Positions 45,969-58,329 are shown, counted from the first letter of the stretch. The stretch: DNA of 64,000 nucleotides from Vineibacter terrae (GCF_008039615.1 NZ_VDUZ01000010.1:124001-188000), one strand, 5' to 3'. Program-made: numbers and translations. Notes: generated by a model not told the origin, from the sequence alone.

Positions 45969-46409
45969 ATGTCGGCGCAAACCATAGCCTTGGCGTCCGA
46001 CCACGCCGGTTTTGACCTGAAGGAGCACCTGAAGCGCGAGCTGCAGGCTGCCGGTCATGTCATTCTCGATCTGGGAACGTCCTCGACGGATTCGGTCGAC
46101 TACCCCGATTTCGGCACGGCGCTGGCTGGCGCCATCCGCGACGGCCGGGCGGGGCGGGGTGTTCTCGTCTGCGGCACGGGCATCGGCATCTCGATCGCCG
46201 CCAACCGCGAGCCCGCCGTGCGCGCTGCGGTCGTGCATGACGTGACGTCGGCGCGCCTGGCGCGGCAGCACAACGATGCCAACGTGATCGCGCTCGGCGC
46301 CCGGCTGGTCGGTCCCGAGGTCGCCAAGGACTGCCTGCGCGCCTTCCTGGAAACGCCTTTCGAGGGCGGCCGCCATGCTGCGCGCGTGGCCAAGCTCTCG
46401 TCCCGCTAG
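45969..46409 (+). CDS. rpiB: Ribose 5-phosphate isomerase B
   Basis: A 146-residue protein, standard RpiB length. LASDHAGFDLKEHLK (residues ~8-22) binds the substrate phosphate, DYPDFG follows, and VLVCGTGIGISIAANR contains the catalytic Cys (~68). VHDVTSARLARQHNDANVIALG is the family's second hallmark. It interconverts ribose-5-phosphate and ribulose-5-phosphate in the pentose phosphate pathway. ATG 45969 fits the family N-terminus; no strong Shine-Dalgarno is seen. It stands 24 bases before glyA, in the order rpiB-glyA-nrdR seen in many alphaproteobacteria. Confidence 0.95.
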   Translation: MSAQTIALASDHAGFDLKEHLKRELQAAGHVILDLGTSSTDSVDYPDFGTALAGAIRDGRAGRGVLVCGTGIGISIAANREPAVRAAVVHDVTSARLARQHNDANVIALGARLVGPEVAKDCLRAFLETPFEGGRHAARVAKLSSR

Positions 46410-46433
46410 CCTGCCGCCCCTCGGAGCGCCCCC

Positions 46434-47738
<1,305 letters not shown>

Positions 47739-47792
47739 GGGCAGGGACGCGGCCGCACGGCAGGCCGCTGCGGCAGAGACAGGGGGTGGCTG

Positions 47793-48254
47793 ATGCGGTG
47801 TCCGTTTTGCGGTCACGACGATACGCAGGTGAAGGATTCGCGTCCGACTGAGGACAATTCCGCCATTCGCCGGCGGCGCTATTGCCCGTCGTGCGGCTCG
47901 CGCTTCACCACGTTCGAGCGGGTGCAGCTGCGCGAGCTGACGGTGGTGAAGAAGAACGGCCAGCGCGTGCAGTTCGACCGCGACAAGCTGGCCCGCTCGA
48001 TCACCACCGCCTGCCGCAAGCGGCCGGTCGATCCCGAGCGCATCGAGCGCGTGGTGAACGGCATCGTGCGCCGCCTGGAAAGCTCGGGCGAAAGCGAGAT
48101 TCCGTCGACCCAGGTCGGCGAGCTGGTGATGGACGCGCTGCGCGCGCTCGACCCGGTCGCCTATGTGCGTTTCGCCTCGGTCTACAAGAACTTCCGCGAG
48201 GCCAAGGACTTCGAGGATTTCGTCAGCGACCTCGGCGACGCCCAGCACGACTGA
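47793..48254 (+). CDS. nrdR: Transcriptional repressor NrdR
   Basis: A 153-residue protein with an N-terminal zinc ribbon (Cys3, Cys6, Cys31, Cys34: [18 protein letters not shown] ... [12 protein letters not shown]) and an ATP-cone domain (residues ~48-138). It binds NrdR boxes and represses ribonucleotide reductase genes according to ATP/dATP levels. Length and motifs are fully conserved. AGGGGG precedes the ATG by seven bases. In many relatives ribD and the riboflavin genes follow nrdR; here a repeat region and then cysJ follow instead. Confidence 0.97.
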   Translation: MRCPFCGHDDTQVKDSRPTEDNSAIRRRRYCPSCGSRFTTFERVQLRELTVVKKNGQRVQFDRDKLARSITTACRKRPVDPERIERVVNGIVRRLESSGESEIPSTQVGELVMDALRALDPVAYVRFASVYKNFREAKDFEDFVSDLGDAQHD

Positions 48255-48277
48255 GCCCTGCGCGCAGCGAAGACCCG

Positions 48278-48540
48278 GAGCGCGGGCCTCCCGGCCCGCA
48301 TCGGCGCGAAGCGCCGACCATCCGGTTTCGTCCTCCGTTTTCCACCGCGGGCGAATGTGGGCGAGTCGCCCACGCTTCTCCTCCAGGCCATCATGACCCG
48401 GGACTTCGTCGCCGCAACGATGGCGACGCAGTGAGGGAGGTGGCCATGCCCGCCTTCTTGGACCGCGGGCGTCCACGCCCGCATTCGCTCGCAGCGAAGC
48501 GAAGAGCGAAAGACGATCGGCGCTGACACGCCCGTGGTCC
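48278..48540. repeat. Repeat cluster between nrdR and cysJ (family D copy 2 and relatives)
   Basis: 48279-48325 has GGAGCGCGGGCCTCCCGGCCCG followed by ATCGGCGCGAAGCGCCGACC. 48460-48540 has GGACCGCGGGCGTCCACGCC at its left end and GGCGCTGACACGCCCGTGGTCC at its right, a diverged mate of the element at 10460. No gene was recognised between 48255 and 48768. Confidence 0.65.
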
Positions 48541-48667
48541 GGCGTATCCAGGCCAGCCAGTCTACAAACTGTTCAACAGGCTCGGCTCGCCGCCGCCGCT
48601 GAGCGGATGCTTTCGGCCGCGGCAGGGCGACCTGGCGCCGGTCGACGACCATTCATTTTCAACAAAA

Positions 48668-48702
48668 TTATTGTTCTTAATTGGCAATAACATTCATTTG
48701 TC
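48668..48702 (+). promoter_or_regulatory. LysR-type operator and promoter region of cysJI
   Basis: An AT-rich island in a GC-rich region. TTATTG-N11-CAATAA (48668-48690 includes ATTG at 48670-48673 and CAAT at 48685-48688) is followed by CATTCATTTGTC. Spacing and the following CATTC-N2-TTGTC block match the intergenic region of the LysR/cysJ-remnant locus at 25064-25098. About 66 bases separate the element from the cysJ start. Confidence 0.65.
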
Positions 48703-48768
48703 GCTCGGCACCAGAAATTGCATCATGAAAATGTTATTTATCTATAAACTACGGTTTGTGCGTGTAAT

Positions 48769-50655
48769 ATGTTGAACCTTCAACGTCGGGACCGAGGACC
48801 AAGCGCTGGCTTTGGAGAGTCGGCGTATGCGCCTTTGGTTCCCAGGCAGGCCGAGGCAGCGGATGACGCGGCGCGCGCGAACCTCACACACGCTCAACTT
48901 GCCCAGCTGGAGACGTTCGCCAGAGGGCTCACGCGCGAACAGGCGCTGTGGGTCAGCGGATACTTTGCCGGGGTCGGCGGCCCGGTCGGCCAAGGCGAAG
49001 CCCAGGCAGCGGCTGCGATCGCAACCGCACCCGTCACGGTGCTCTACGGCAGCGAGACAGGCAACAGCGCCCGGTTGGCCGAGAGATTTGCTGCCCGTCT
49101 GCGTGTCGATGGCCTCACGGTCCGCGTCAGCGACATGAACGACTACAAGCTGCGCCAGCTCAAGGACGAGCATTTCCTGTTCATCATCACCAGCACGCAC
49201 GGGGAGGGCGATCCGCCGCAATCGGCGCTCAACTTCTTCGAGTTTGTCGAAGGACGCAAAGCGCCCAGGCTTCCCGGGCTCCAATACGGTGTCCTTGCCC
49301 TGGGCGACTCGACCTACGAGAAATACTGCGAGGCCGGCAGACGCATCGACCGTCGTCTCGAGGAGCTGGGTGCCACGCGCGTCGGAGCGCGCATCGACTG
49401 CGATGTCGATTTCGAGGAGCCATCCGAAGCGTGGATGGATACCGTGCAACCCTTCCTCGCCACGCAGCAGCAGCACAAGGCATCGCACAGTCCGGTATTG
49501 TCGGTCGTATCATCTCCTTCTGCCGCATCGGCCCCGATAGTCGACAGGCGCAACCCGTTCAACGCGCCGGTCATCGACAACCTCGTCCTGACCGGGCGCG
49601 GCTCCAGCAAGGAGACCCGCCATGTCGAGTTCTCGCTTGCGGGCTCGAACCTCGTCTATGAGCCAGGCGATGCGCTGGGGCTGCTGCCGGCAAACGGCAT
49701 CGACGTGGTGGATGCGATCCTGGCGCAGACCGGACTTGACGGCGAAGCGGCGGTGTCTCTCAAGAGAGGTGAGGTAAGCCTCGCCCAGGCCCTTGCGTTC
49801 GACTTCGAGATCATGGCGGCCGCGCCACGCTTTCTCGAAGCCTGGGCCCGGCTGAGCGGCGCCGCTGAGCTGCGGCGGCTGACGTCGCCGGAGAACAGCG
49901 CGGAGCGCAACGCCTTTCTCCGCCGTCACCATGTGATCGACATCGTGCGGGCTTTTCCGGTGCCCGGCGTGAGCGCGATGGATTTCCTGGCCGGGCTGCG
50001 CCCCATGCAGCCGCGGCTCTACTCGATCGCGTCGAGCCTGGCCGCCGCCCCTGACGAAGCGCACCTGACGGTCGCCACCGTGCGATACGCGCTGAACGGG
50101 GAGATGCGTTGCGGCGTCGCTTCCGGCCACACGATCGCGGGCGCGGGACCGGACGCCGTCCTGCCGGTCTATGTCCAATCCAATCCACATTTCCGGCTTC
50201 CGGCCGACGATGTGCCGATCGTGATGATCGGTGCCGGAACCGGTGTCGCCCCGTTCCGGGCCTTCCTGCAGGAGCGTGAGGCGCGCGGTGCGACAGGGCA
50301 GAGCTGGTTGTTCTTCGGCGAGCGGAATTTCCGCAGTGACTTTCTCTACCAGCTCGAATGGCAGGAGCATCTGCGCAGCGGCCTGCTGGCCCGGATGGAC
50401 GTGGCGTTCTCTCGCGACCAGGCCGGGAAGGTCTATGTCCAGGACAAGCTCACGGAAAAGGCGGCCGATCTCTTCGCATGGCTGGAGGCCGGCGCCCATC
50501 TCTATGTCTGTGGCGATGCGGCCCACATGGCGCCGGACGTTCATGCGGCTCTCTTGAGCATCATACAGACGCAAGGCCGTCTCGGACCGGACGCGGCGGA
50601 GGATTATCTCCGGACCCTGCAACGCGATCACAGGTATCAACGCGATGTCTATTGA
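48769..50655 (+). CDS. cysJ: Assimilatory sulfite reductase (NADPH) flavoprotein, alpha subunit
   Basis: 628 residues with domains in the standard order. A ~40-residue N-terminal lead (WVSGYFAGV ~61-69) precedes a flavodoxin domain (~88-230) with FMN loops GSETGNS (94-100), STHGEGDPP (142-150) and LGDST (178-182). A connecting and FAD-binding domain (RPMQPRLYSIASS ~405) and an NADPH-binding C-terminus follow (MIGAGTGVAPFRAFLQE; LYVCGDAAHMAPDVH; final Tyr). It passes NADPH electrons to the siroheme subunit CysI. The start is uncertain because no clear Shine-Dalgarno precedes ATG 48769. The end overlaps cysI by 11 bases. Confidence 0.93.
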   Translation: MLNLQRRDRGPSAGFGESAYAPLVPRQAEAADDAARANLTHAQLAQLETFARGLTREQALWVSGYFAGVGGPVGQGEAQAAAAIATAPVTVLYGSETGNSARLAERFAARLRVDGLTVRVSDMNDYKLRQLKDEHFLFIITSTHGEGDPPQSALNFFEFVEGRKAPRLPGLQYGVLALGDSTYEKYCEAGRRIDRRLEELGATRVGARIDCDVDFEEPSEAWMDTVQPFLATQQQHKASHSPVLSVVSSPSAASAPIVDRRNPFNAPVIDNLVLTGRGSSKETRHVEFSLAGSNLVYEPGDALGLLPANGIDVVDAILAQTGLDGEAAVSLKRGEVSLAQALAFDFEIMAAAPRFLEAWARLSGAAELRRLTSPENSAERNAFLRRHHVIDIVRAFPVPGVSAMDFLAGLRPMQPRLYSIASSLAAAPDEAHLTVATVRYALNGEMRCGVASGHTIAGAGPDAVLPVYVQSNPHFRLPADDVPIVMIGAGTGVAPFRAFLQEREARGATGQSWLFFGERNFRSDFLYQLEWQEHLRSGLLARMDVAFSRDQAGKVYVQDKLTEKAADLFAWLEAGAHLYVCGDAAHMAPDVHAALLSIIQTQGRLGPDAAEDYLRTLQRDHRYQRDVY

Positions 50656-52363
50656 GACGATGAAGCCGCGCCACGGGGCGGTCGAGCGAAGCCGTGATCG
50701 TTCGCAGCCATTGTCGAACTTGGGACCGGACGAGACGCTCAAGGCCGAAAGCAATCACCTGCGCGGCGGAATTGCCGACGGGCTGCTGGACGAGATCAGC
50801 GGCGGTGTCGCGTTCAGGGATCAGAAGCTGCTGAAGTTTCACGGCATCTACCAGCAGGACGACCGCGACCTGCGCGATGAGCGCCGCCGGCAGAAGCTGG
50901 AGCCGGCACATTGCTTCATGGTGCGCGTGCGGTTGCCGGGCGGCGTCTGCACGCCGGCGCAATGGGTCAAGCTCGACAAGCTGGCGCGCGCCCATGGCGG
51001 GGAGACGCTGCGGCTGACGACACGGCAGACGTTTCAGTTCCATTGGATATTGAAGCGTGATCTCAAGGCGACGATCCAGGGCCTGCGCGAAGCCTTGCTT
51101 GATACCGTGGCTGCCTGCGGCGATGACACGCGGGGCGTGATGTGCGCGGTCAATCCGGCGCTCTCCAGCCTGCATGCCGAAGTCTACGATGCGGCGCGCG
51201 ACGCCAGCAACCATGCGACCTGGAAGTCCGGCGCCTATCACGAGATATGGTACGGCGAGCGGAAGGTGGCCTCGTCGGAGACGGAGGAGCCTTTCTACGG
51301 CAACACCTACCTGCCGAGAAAATTCAAGATCGGCTTCGTCATTCCGCCCAGCAACGACATCGACGTCTACGCGCAGGACCTCGGCTTCATCGCCATCGCG
51401 AAGGGCCGCACGCTCGAAGGCTACAACGTGGCGATCGGCGGCAGCATGGGCCGGACGGATGGCAAGCCCGAAACCTATCCGCGCCTTGCGAGCGTCATAG
51501 GCTTCATTCCGGCCGACAAGGTGATCGAGACGATTGACGCTGTCATGAGCGTGCAGCGCGACTACGGCGATCGCAAGGACCGCAGCCACGCCCGCTTCAA
51601 GTACACGATCGACGATAAAGGGTTGGACTGGATAAAGGCCGAGATCGAGACCCGCTTGGGCTTTTCCCTGGCGCCGCAGCGAACGTTCACGTTCACCTCC
51701 AATGGTGACGTGCTGGGCTGGTCGGAATCGGAAGATGGCCGATCGCAGTACACCCTGTTCATCGAGAACGGGCGCATCGCCAACCACCCCGGCATGGCCT
51801 TGATGGATGCCATCCTGACCATTGCCAAGATCCATGACGGCACCTTCCGGCTGACGCCGAACCAGAACCTGGCGATTGCCGATGTGTCCCGCGAGCGCCG
51901 GCCGGTCATTCAATCCCTGCTGGAGGAGTTCGGCCTGGACGGGCAGGCGGGAGCGAGCGCGCTGCGTCGCAATTCGATGGCGTGTGTGGCGCTGCCGACC
52001 TGCGGTCTGGCCATGGCCGAGAGCGAACGCTATCTGCCGGGCCTGATATCCAGGATCGAAACCATCCTGGCGAGATACGACCTGATGGAAGAGCCGATCA
52101 CGCTGCGCATGACCGGCTGCCCGAACGGCTGTGCCAGACCGTATATCGCGGAGATCGGTCTCACGGGCAGGGCGCCCGGCAAATACAACCTCTATATCGG
52201 CGGCGGCTTCCACGGCGAGCGTCTCAACCGGCTGCACCGGGAGAATATCGGCGAGACCGCGATATTGAACGAGCTGGACACGCTCTTCGCGCAGTTCGCT
52301 GCCGGGCGCCAGCCGGGCGAGCACTTCGGCGACTATGTCATGCGCGCCGGGATCGTCGCCTGA
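50645..52363 (+). CDS. cysI: Assimilatory sulfite reductase hemoprotein, beta subunit
   Basis: 572 residues, the CysI length. The four Cys of the [4Fe-4S]-siroheme site are Cys447 and Cys453 (C-x5-C in ACVALPTC) and Cys492 and Cys496 (C-x3-C in GCPNGC). RLTTRQTFQFHWI near residue 125 is the substrate/siroheme basic region. It reduces sulfite to sulfide with six electrons from CysJ, feeding cysteine synthesis. Its ATG lies inside the cysJ coding end, so the subunits are translationally coupled. A peroxiredoxin gene follows after 56 bases, likely in the same operon. Confidence 0.95.
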   Translation: MSIETMKPRHGAVERSRDRSQPLSNLGPDETLKAESNHLRGGIADGLLDEISGGVAFRDQKLLKFHGIYQQDDRDLRDERRRQKLEPAHCFMVRVRLPGGVCTPAQWVKLDKLARAHGGETLRLTTRQTFQFHWILKRDLKATIQGLREALLDTVAACGDDTRGVMCAVNPALSSLHAEVYDAARDASNHATWKSGAYHEIWYGERKVASSETEEPFYGNTYLPRKFKIGFVIPPSNDIDVYAQDLGFIAIAKGRTLEGYNVAIGGSMGRTDGKPETYPRLASVIGFIPADKVIETIDAVMSVQRDYGDRKDRSHARFKYTIDDKGLDWIKAEIETRLGFSLAPQRTFTFTSNGDVLGWSESEDGRSQYTLFIENGRIANHPGMALMDAILTIAKIHDGTFRLTPNQNLAIADVSRERRPVIQSLLEEFGLDGQAGASALRRNSMACVALPTCGLAMAESERYLPGLISRIETILARYDLMEEPITLRMTGCPNGCARPYIAEIGLTGRAPGKYNLYIGGGFHGERLNRLHRENIGETAILNELDTLFAQFAAGRQPGEHFGDYVMRAGIVA

Positions 52364-52419
52364 GGCCACGGGACGACATCGCTTCGACGACTATTCTCGT
52401 TTTGACAAGGAGACAGGCA

Positions 52420-53058
52420 ATGGCTTTGCAGCTCGGCCAGGTAGCGCCGGATTTCACGCAGGAGAGCACGGAGGGGCAGCTCCATTTCCACGAGTGGCTC
52501 GGCAATTCATGGGGCATCCTGTTCAGTCATCCGAAGAACTTCACTCCGGTCTGCACGACCGAGCTTGGCGAGGTCGCGCGCCTGAAGCCCGAGTGGGACA
52601 AGCGTGGCGTGAAGCCGCTCGGCCTCTCGGTCGACCCGCTCGAAGCGCATCTGCGGTGGGAGAAGGACATCGCCGAGACGCAGGGCCATAAGCTCAACTT
52701 TCCGCTGTTGGCAGATGCCGACGCCAGGGTCGCCAACCTCTACGGCATGATCCACCCGCAAAGCGATCCGACCGTCACGGTGCGCGCGGTCTACGTGATC
52801 GACCCCGGCAAGAAGATCCGGCTGATCCTGACCTATCCGCCCAGCGCCGGACGCAATTTCACCGAGATCCTTCGCACCATCGACAGCCTGCAGCTGACGG
52901 ACGGCGAGAAGGTGGCGACGCCGGTCAACTGGGAGCCGGGCCAGCCCGTGATCATCTCCCCAAGCCTCTCGGACGAGCAGGCGAAGGAGCGCTTCCCGCA
53001 GGGCTGGAAGGCGCTGCGGCCTTATCTGCGCGTCGTCGAGCTTTCCCCGAAGGGGTGA
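52420..53058 (+). CDS. 1-Cys peroxiredoxin (Prx6 type)
   Basis: A 212-residue peroxiredoxin, the length of the Prx6 group. SHPKNFTPVCTTE carries the peroxidatic Cys45; no resolving Cys occurs at the C-terminus. YVIDPGKKIRLILTYPPSAGRN and TPVNWEPG are Prx6-type segments. The enzyme reduces hydroperoxides in the cytoplasm. AAGGAGA eight bases before the ATG is a good binding site. Its place right after cysJI, including shared direction and a short gap, suggests coordinated expression with sulfur assimilation and protection of sulfite reductase chemistry from oxidants; that connection is inferred. Confidence 0.92.
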   Translation: MALQLGQVAPDFTQESTEGQLHFHEWLGNSWGILFSHPKNFTPVCTTELGEVARLKPEWDKRGVKPLGLSVDPLEAHLRWEKDIAETQGHKLNFPLLADADARVANLYGMIHPQSDPTVTVRAVYVIDPGKKIRLILTYPPSAGRNFTEILRTIDSLQLTDGEKVATPVNWEPGQPVIISPSLSDEQAKERFPQGWKALRPYLRVVELSPKG

Positions 53059-53117
53059 AGTCCACGGCAGGCGATGTCGTGACCAAGCGCTGGCGGCAGA
53101 CGACGTGAATCGTGACC

Positions 53118-53202
53118 GTCATCCCGAGCGCAGCGAGGGATCTCCTGCGAATGGCGCACTGTGCGGCCTGCGCGGGAGATCCCTCGCTGCGCTCGGGATG
53201 AC
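53118..53202. repeat. Palindromic repeat, family A
   Basis: A full copy between the peroxiredoxin and methyltransferase genes. The arms are regular; the core is altered to GCGCACTGTGCGG. It lies about 30 bases from the methyltransferase stop codon. Confidence 0.85.
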
Positions 53203-53234
53203 AGTCGCGACTCACCTTCCACCGATAGCCGGTG

Positions 53235-54119
53235 CTACAGCGTCGGGCGTTGTCCTGCTGTCAGCAGCAGCTCGTTGGGGCCCTCCCAGCCGTCGGGCGT
53301 GTTGAAAGCGCTGAGCCGGTCGGCGATCTCGGCCCAGGCGGCTTCTCGCTTCGCATCATCCAGGTGTCCGACGATCTGCAGGATGGGGCTGGCCGACACG
53401 CGGACGAAGTCGAGATAGTCGTGCACCGATGGCAGCCGGAAGGGCGCCGCGATCTTCGTCGTCGCCACGTGGGAAAATCCGGCGTGGCGGAACAGGGCAT
53501 CCAACAGCCCCGGCTTGCCGAGGCTTAGCAGGCCCCCCGGCCGGTAGGGATCGGGCAGCGGCAGGCCGGCGTGCTTGAAGGCGGTCGATACGAGGATGCC
53601 TATGCATGGATTCTGCTGCGGGCTGGAGAAAGCCATGACGCAGGCCCGCCCGCCCGGCTTCAGCGCGCCGCACATGCGTTCGAGCCCTTTGCCGGGATCC
53701 GGAAAGAACATGAGGCCGAGGCGGCAGATGGCAGCGTCGAAGCTGCCTTCGCCGACCTCGATAGCTTCTCCATCCGCGACCCGCGTCTCGACGTTGGCGT
53801 GCCCGGCGCGGCGGGTGTTGTCCTTCGCAAGCGCCAGGATGGCGGGCGAGATGTCGGTCGCGAGCACGTAGCCCGTCGGGCCCACCCTTTGCGCAATGTC
53901 ACACGTCTGATCGCCGGCGCCGGCCGCGACGTCGAGCACGCGCGCGCCCGGCCTGATGTCGGCCATTGCCAGCATGGCGTCGGTGGAATCGCGAAGCCAG
54001 CTTCGAATCAACGCGCTCTTGTCATGCCAGCCCTTGGCGCACGCATCCCACTGGCGGCGCGCCGCAAGCTTGAATGCCTCGGCGTCCGTCGGGGGCGTCG
54101 ATGTGGGTATCGTGCACAT
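53235..54119 (-). CDS. Class I SAM-dependent methyltransferase
   Basis: 294 residues with a Rossmann-like methyltransferase fold. Motif I is VLDVAAGAGDQTCDIA (~residues 61-76), motif post-I VLATDIS (~84-90), and motif IV-like FDAAICRLGLMFFPDP (~125-140), the pattern of UbiE/Methyltransf_11 proteins. It methylates a small molecule; the substrate is unknown. The start at ATG 54119 (MCTIPTS) was chosen by length and context, because the frame otherwise extends into the divergent LysR gene. It is divergent from that LysR regulator, a possible controller. Confidence 0.82.
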   Translation of the reverse strand: MCTIPTSTPPTDAEAFKLAARRQWDACAKGWHDKSALIRSWLRDSTDAMLAMADIRPGARVLDVAAGAGDQTCDIAQRVGPTGYVLATDISPAILALAKDNTRRAGHANVETRVADGEAIEVGEGSFDAAICRLGLMFFPDPGKGLERMCGALKPGGRACVMAFSSPQQNPCIGILVSTAFKHAGLPLPDPYRPGGLLSLGKPGLLDALFRHAGFSHVATTKIAAPFRLPSVHDYLDFVRVSASPILQIVGHLDDAKREAAWAEIADRLSAFNTPDGWEGPNELLLTAGQRPTL

Positions 54120-54214
54120 CTCGTGGCTCCAGGTTGATCTCGCTGCTCCGTTCGAGCTCCTCCAGCCGTACCGGCCCGCGAGCATGAGCGGGAGCCGCGA
54201 GATTGCCGGCGGGG

Positions 54215-54237
54215 GCCGCACAATCGCATAATGCGGC
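54215..54237. promoter_or_regulatory. LysR-type dyad abutting the LysR start codon
   Basis: A perfect inverted repeat GCCGCA-N11-TGCGGC whose last base directly precedes the ATG at 54238. A regulator bound here would block its own translation start and any promoter nearby, consistent with autorepression. The spacing matches LTTR-type dyads. Confidence 0.5.
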
Positions 54238-55118
54238 ATGTTCGATTGGAACGACCTGAAGCACTTCCTTGCGGTTGCGCGGCACGGCAGCACCATCGCA
54301 GCAGGCAAGGCGCTTGGCGTCAGCCAGTCGACCGTCCACCGCCGGCTGAGCGAGCTCGAGGAACGCCTCGGACGCGAGCTGGTGACGCGCCACACGGCGG
54401 GCTATCGCCTCACGGCGTTCGGCCGCGAGCTCGTGGCGTATGCCGAGCGTGTCGAAGCGGCAGCCAACGAGCTGGACCAGCACGTGGCGGACGCCGCGCG
54501 CGACCGCCGCGGCATCATCCGCTTGACCTGTCCCGAGCCGATCGTTCCAAGGCTGATGCCGCTCATCGAGCGCTTTCATGCCCGCTATCCCCGGTTCCAG
54601 GTCGAGTTCGTGACCAGCGATCGCTACCTCGACCTTCTCAAGGGTGAAGCCGACATCGCCTTCCGTTCAGGCGATACGGATGATGACCTGGTCGGCCGCA
54701 AGATCGCGGACTCGATCTGGGCCGTCTATGCCAGCCCTGCCTATATCGAGCGGCATGGCAAGCCGGAGCGCGTCGAGGACCTCGCGCGTCACCTCCTGGT
54801 CAGCCTCGACGAGTCGCTGGCCAACCACCGCGCCGTGACCTGGCTCAAGGCCGTTGCGCCCGAGGCGAAGATTGTGGCGCGCAACAACAGCGTTCTGGGT
54901 CTCGTCTACGCCGTGAAATCGGGCATCGGCCTGGGGCCGCTGCCGACCGCCATCGCCGACGAGCAGGAGGATCTCGTGCGCGTGCTCGGGCCCATTGCGC
55001 AGCTGGCGAGAAGCTGGCGTCTGCTCACGCATCCGGACCTCAGGCGCACGCCGCGTGTATCGGCCTTCTTCGACTTCGTCACCGAGGAGCGGGCGGCGCT
55101 GAAAGGGATCTTTACGGG

Positions 55119-55122
<4 letters not shown>
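54238..55122 (+). CDS. LysR family transcriptional regulator
   Basis: A 294-residue LTTR. The HTH is [20 protein letters not shown] (residues ~22-41) after the usual [19 protein letters not shown] start. The effector domain begins at ~90 ([18 protein letters not shown]). There is no Shine-Dalgarno; a perfect dyad directly precedes the ATG. It is divergent from a methyltransferase and convergent with a Baeyer-Villiger-type monooxygenase, with a four-base overlap of stop codons. Likely targets are the methyltransferase and itself. Confidence 0.87.
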
Positions 55123-56918
<1,796 letters not shown>

Positions 56919-57101
56919 CTTGCGTCTCTCTGTCACCGTCTTCTTCCCTGCATGGGGTTCTAGGGCAGGCGGGCGCCAATGTCCGTGACACCGACCGCCA
57001 AATAGATGACATTATGCGCCATCGGATGGCGCCATTTTTGGCGGGTGATGTCATCTCGAGTGATCCCCAGAGGACCCAGGGCATTCGCATATGACCTCGC
57101 T

Positions 57102-57188
57102 GTCATCCCGAGCGCCAGCGAGGGATCTCCTGCGGCAAGGCGCACGGTGCGCAATTCGCAGGAGATCCCTCGCTGCGCTCGGGATGAC
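57102..57188. repeat. Palindromic repeat, family A, in the leader of an AraC gene
   Basis: A full copy with core GGCGCACGGTGCGC, ending only 17 bases before the ATG of the AraC regulator. If transcribed, the mRNA leader would begin with or contain a very stable hairpin next to the ribosome binding site. Confidence 0.85.
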
Positions 57189-57205
57189 AGGTGATGTGAG
57201 AAGCC

Positions 57206-58213
57206 ATGAGCGATAGCCCCCGATCCCTGACCGTCGCTTCGGCCTGGATGAACGCCGTGCTCGACCGCATGGAGCAGGAGGGCCTCGACCGCGCCGCGCT
57301 GACCGCCGACATCCGCGGCCTGGAGGGTGGCCGTGTCCCCGGCACGGCGCGCATGGAGGTCGCCCTGTCGCGGTTGATCTGGCGGCGGGCGCAGCAGATG
57401 ACGACCGACCCGCTGCTGGGGCTCGAGGTCGGCAGCCAGCTGCCGGCGCAGGCAGGCCATGTGATGGCCATCATCCGGGCGCATAGCGCGAGCTTCGGCG
57501 CCTTCCTGCGGGCGATGATCCGATACCAGACGCTGCTGAGCGAGACAGGCCGCTTTCATATGCGGCCGGCCGGGCGCGGGGTGCGGCTGACCTACAGGCC
57601 GGCGGCCGCCGTGATCGCGATGGAGCCGATCCAGATCGATTCCGGCGTCGCCTCGCTGGTCGCCTATGGTCCGCGGCCGCTGGCGATCCGCCTGGTCGGA
57701 CGCCGCGGCCAGGATCCGGCGGCCTTCACGCGCCGGCTTGGCTGTCCCGTGCAGCTCGGCGCAGCCCAGGCGGTCGTGGACTATGGGAATGCGGCGCTGG
57801 CCCAGCAGACACCGGGCGCCGATCCGGCGTTGCTCAACCTGAACGTGGCCTATGCCGAATCGCTGCTGGCGACGCATCGGACCATGGACTCGCTGTGCGG
57901 ATCGGTGCGCGCGGCGGTCGGCCGTCTGGGCCCGCGGCAGGCCACGATCACGACGGTGGCGCATGACATCGGCTGCTCGCCGCGCACCCTGCAGCGGCGC
58001 CTGGCGGCGGCGGGGTCGAGCTTCAAGGCGATCTTCGACCGCCACCGGATGGAGGAGGCGCACATTCTGTTGTCGCGGTCGCGCGCCAGCGTCGCCGAGA
58101 TCGGCGCCCGCCTCGGCTACTCGGAGGCCAGCGCCTTCTCGCGGGCGGTCAGCGAGTGGTGGGGCGTCTCGCCCCGCCAGCTGCGCCGAGCGCAGCAGGA
58201 CGGGCAGGGATGA
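57206..58213 (+). CDS. AraC family transcriptional regulator with arabinose-binding-like domain
   Basis: 335 residues, organised like the regulator at 542: an Arabinose_bd/OruR-type effector domain (~20-210) and a C-terminal AraC DNA-binding domain (~235-330; TVAHDIGCSPRTLQRRLAAAG, then VAEIGARLGYSEASAFSRAV). Such proteins often control degradation of hydrophobic substrates near monooxygenase genes. It lies between the divergent Baeyer-Villiger gene and the TauE-permease/flavin-hydroxylase group, either of which could be its target. The ATG is close behind a repeat hairpin. Confidence 0.87.
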   Translation: MSDSPRSLTVASAWMNAVLDRMEQEGLDRAALTADIRGLEGGRVPGTARMEVALSRLIWRRAQQMTTDPLLGLEVGSQLPAQAGHVMAIIRAHSASFGAFLRAMIRYQTLLSETGRFHMRPAGRGVRLTYRPAAAVIAMEPIQIDSGVASLVAYGPRPLAIRLVGRRGQDPAAFTRRLGCPVQLGAAQAVVDYGNAALAQQTPGADPALLNLNVAYAESLLATHRTMDSLCGSVRAAVGRLGPRQATITTVAHDIGCSPRTLQRRLAAAGSSFKAIFDRHRMEEAHILLSRSRASVAEIGARLGYSEASAFSRAVSEWWGVSPRQLRRAQQDGQG

Positions 58214-58329
58214 GGTGATGATGGTGTGACGACGCACGGCGCGGTGTGCCGATGCACGTCCAAGGAACGGCCGGGGCGCGCGAGGCTCATTTTCTGCTGC
58301 TGCGGCCTTGCTGCCGGGGGAGGGACGGC

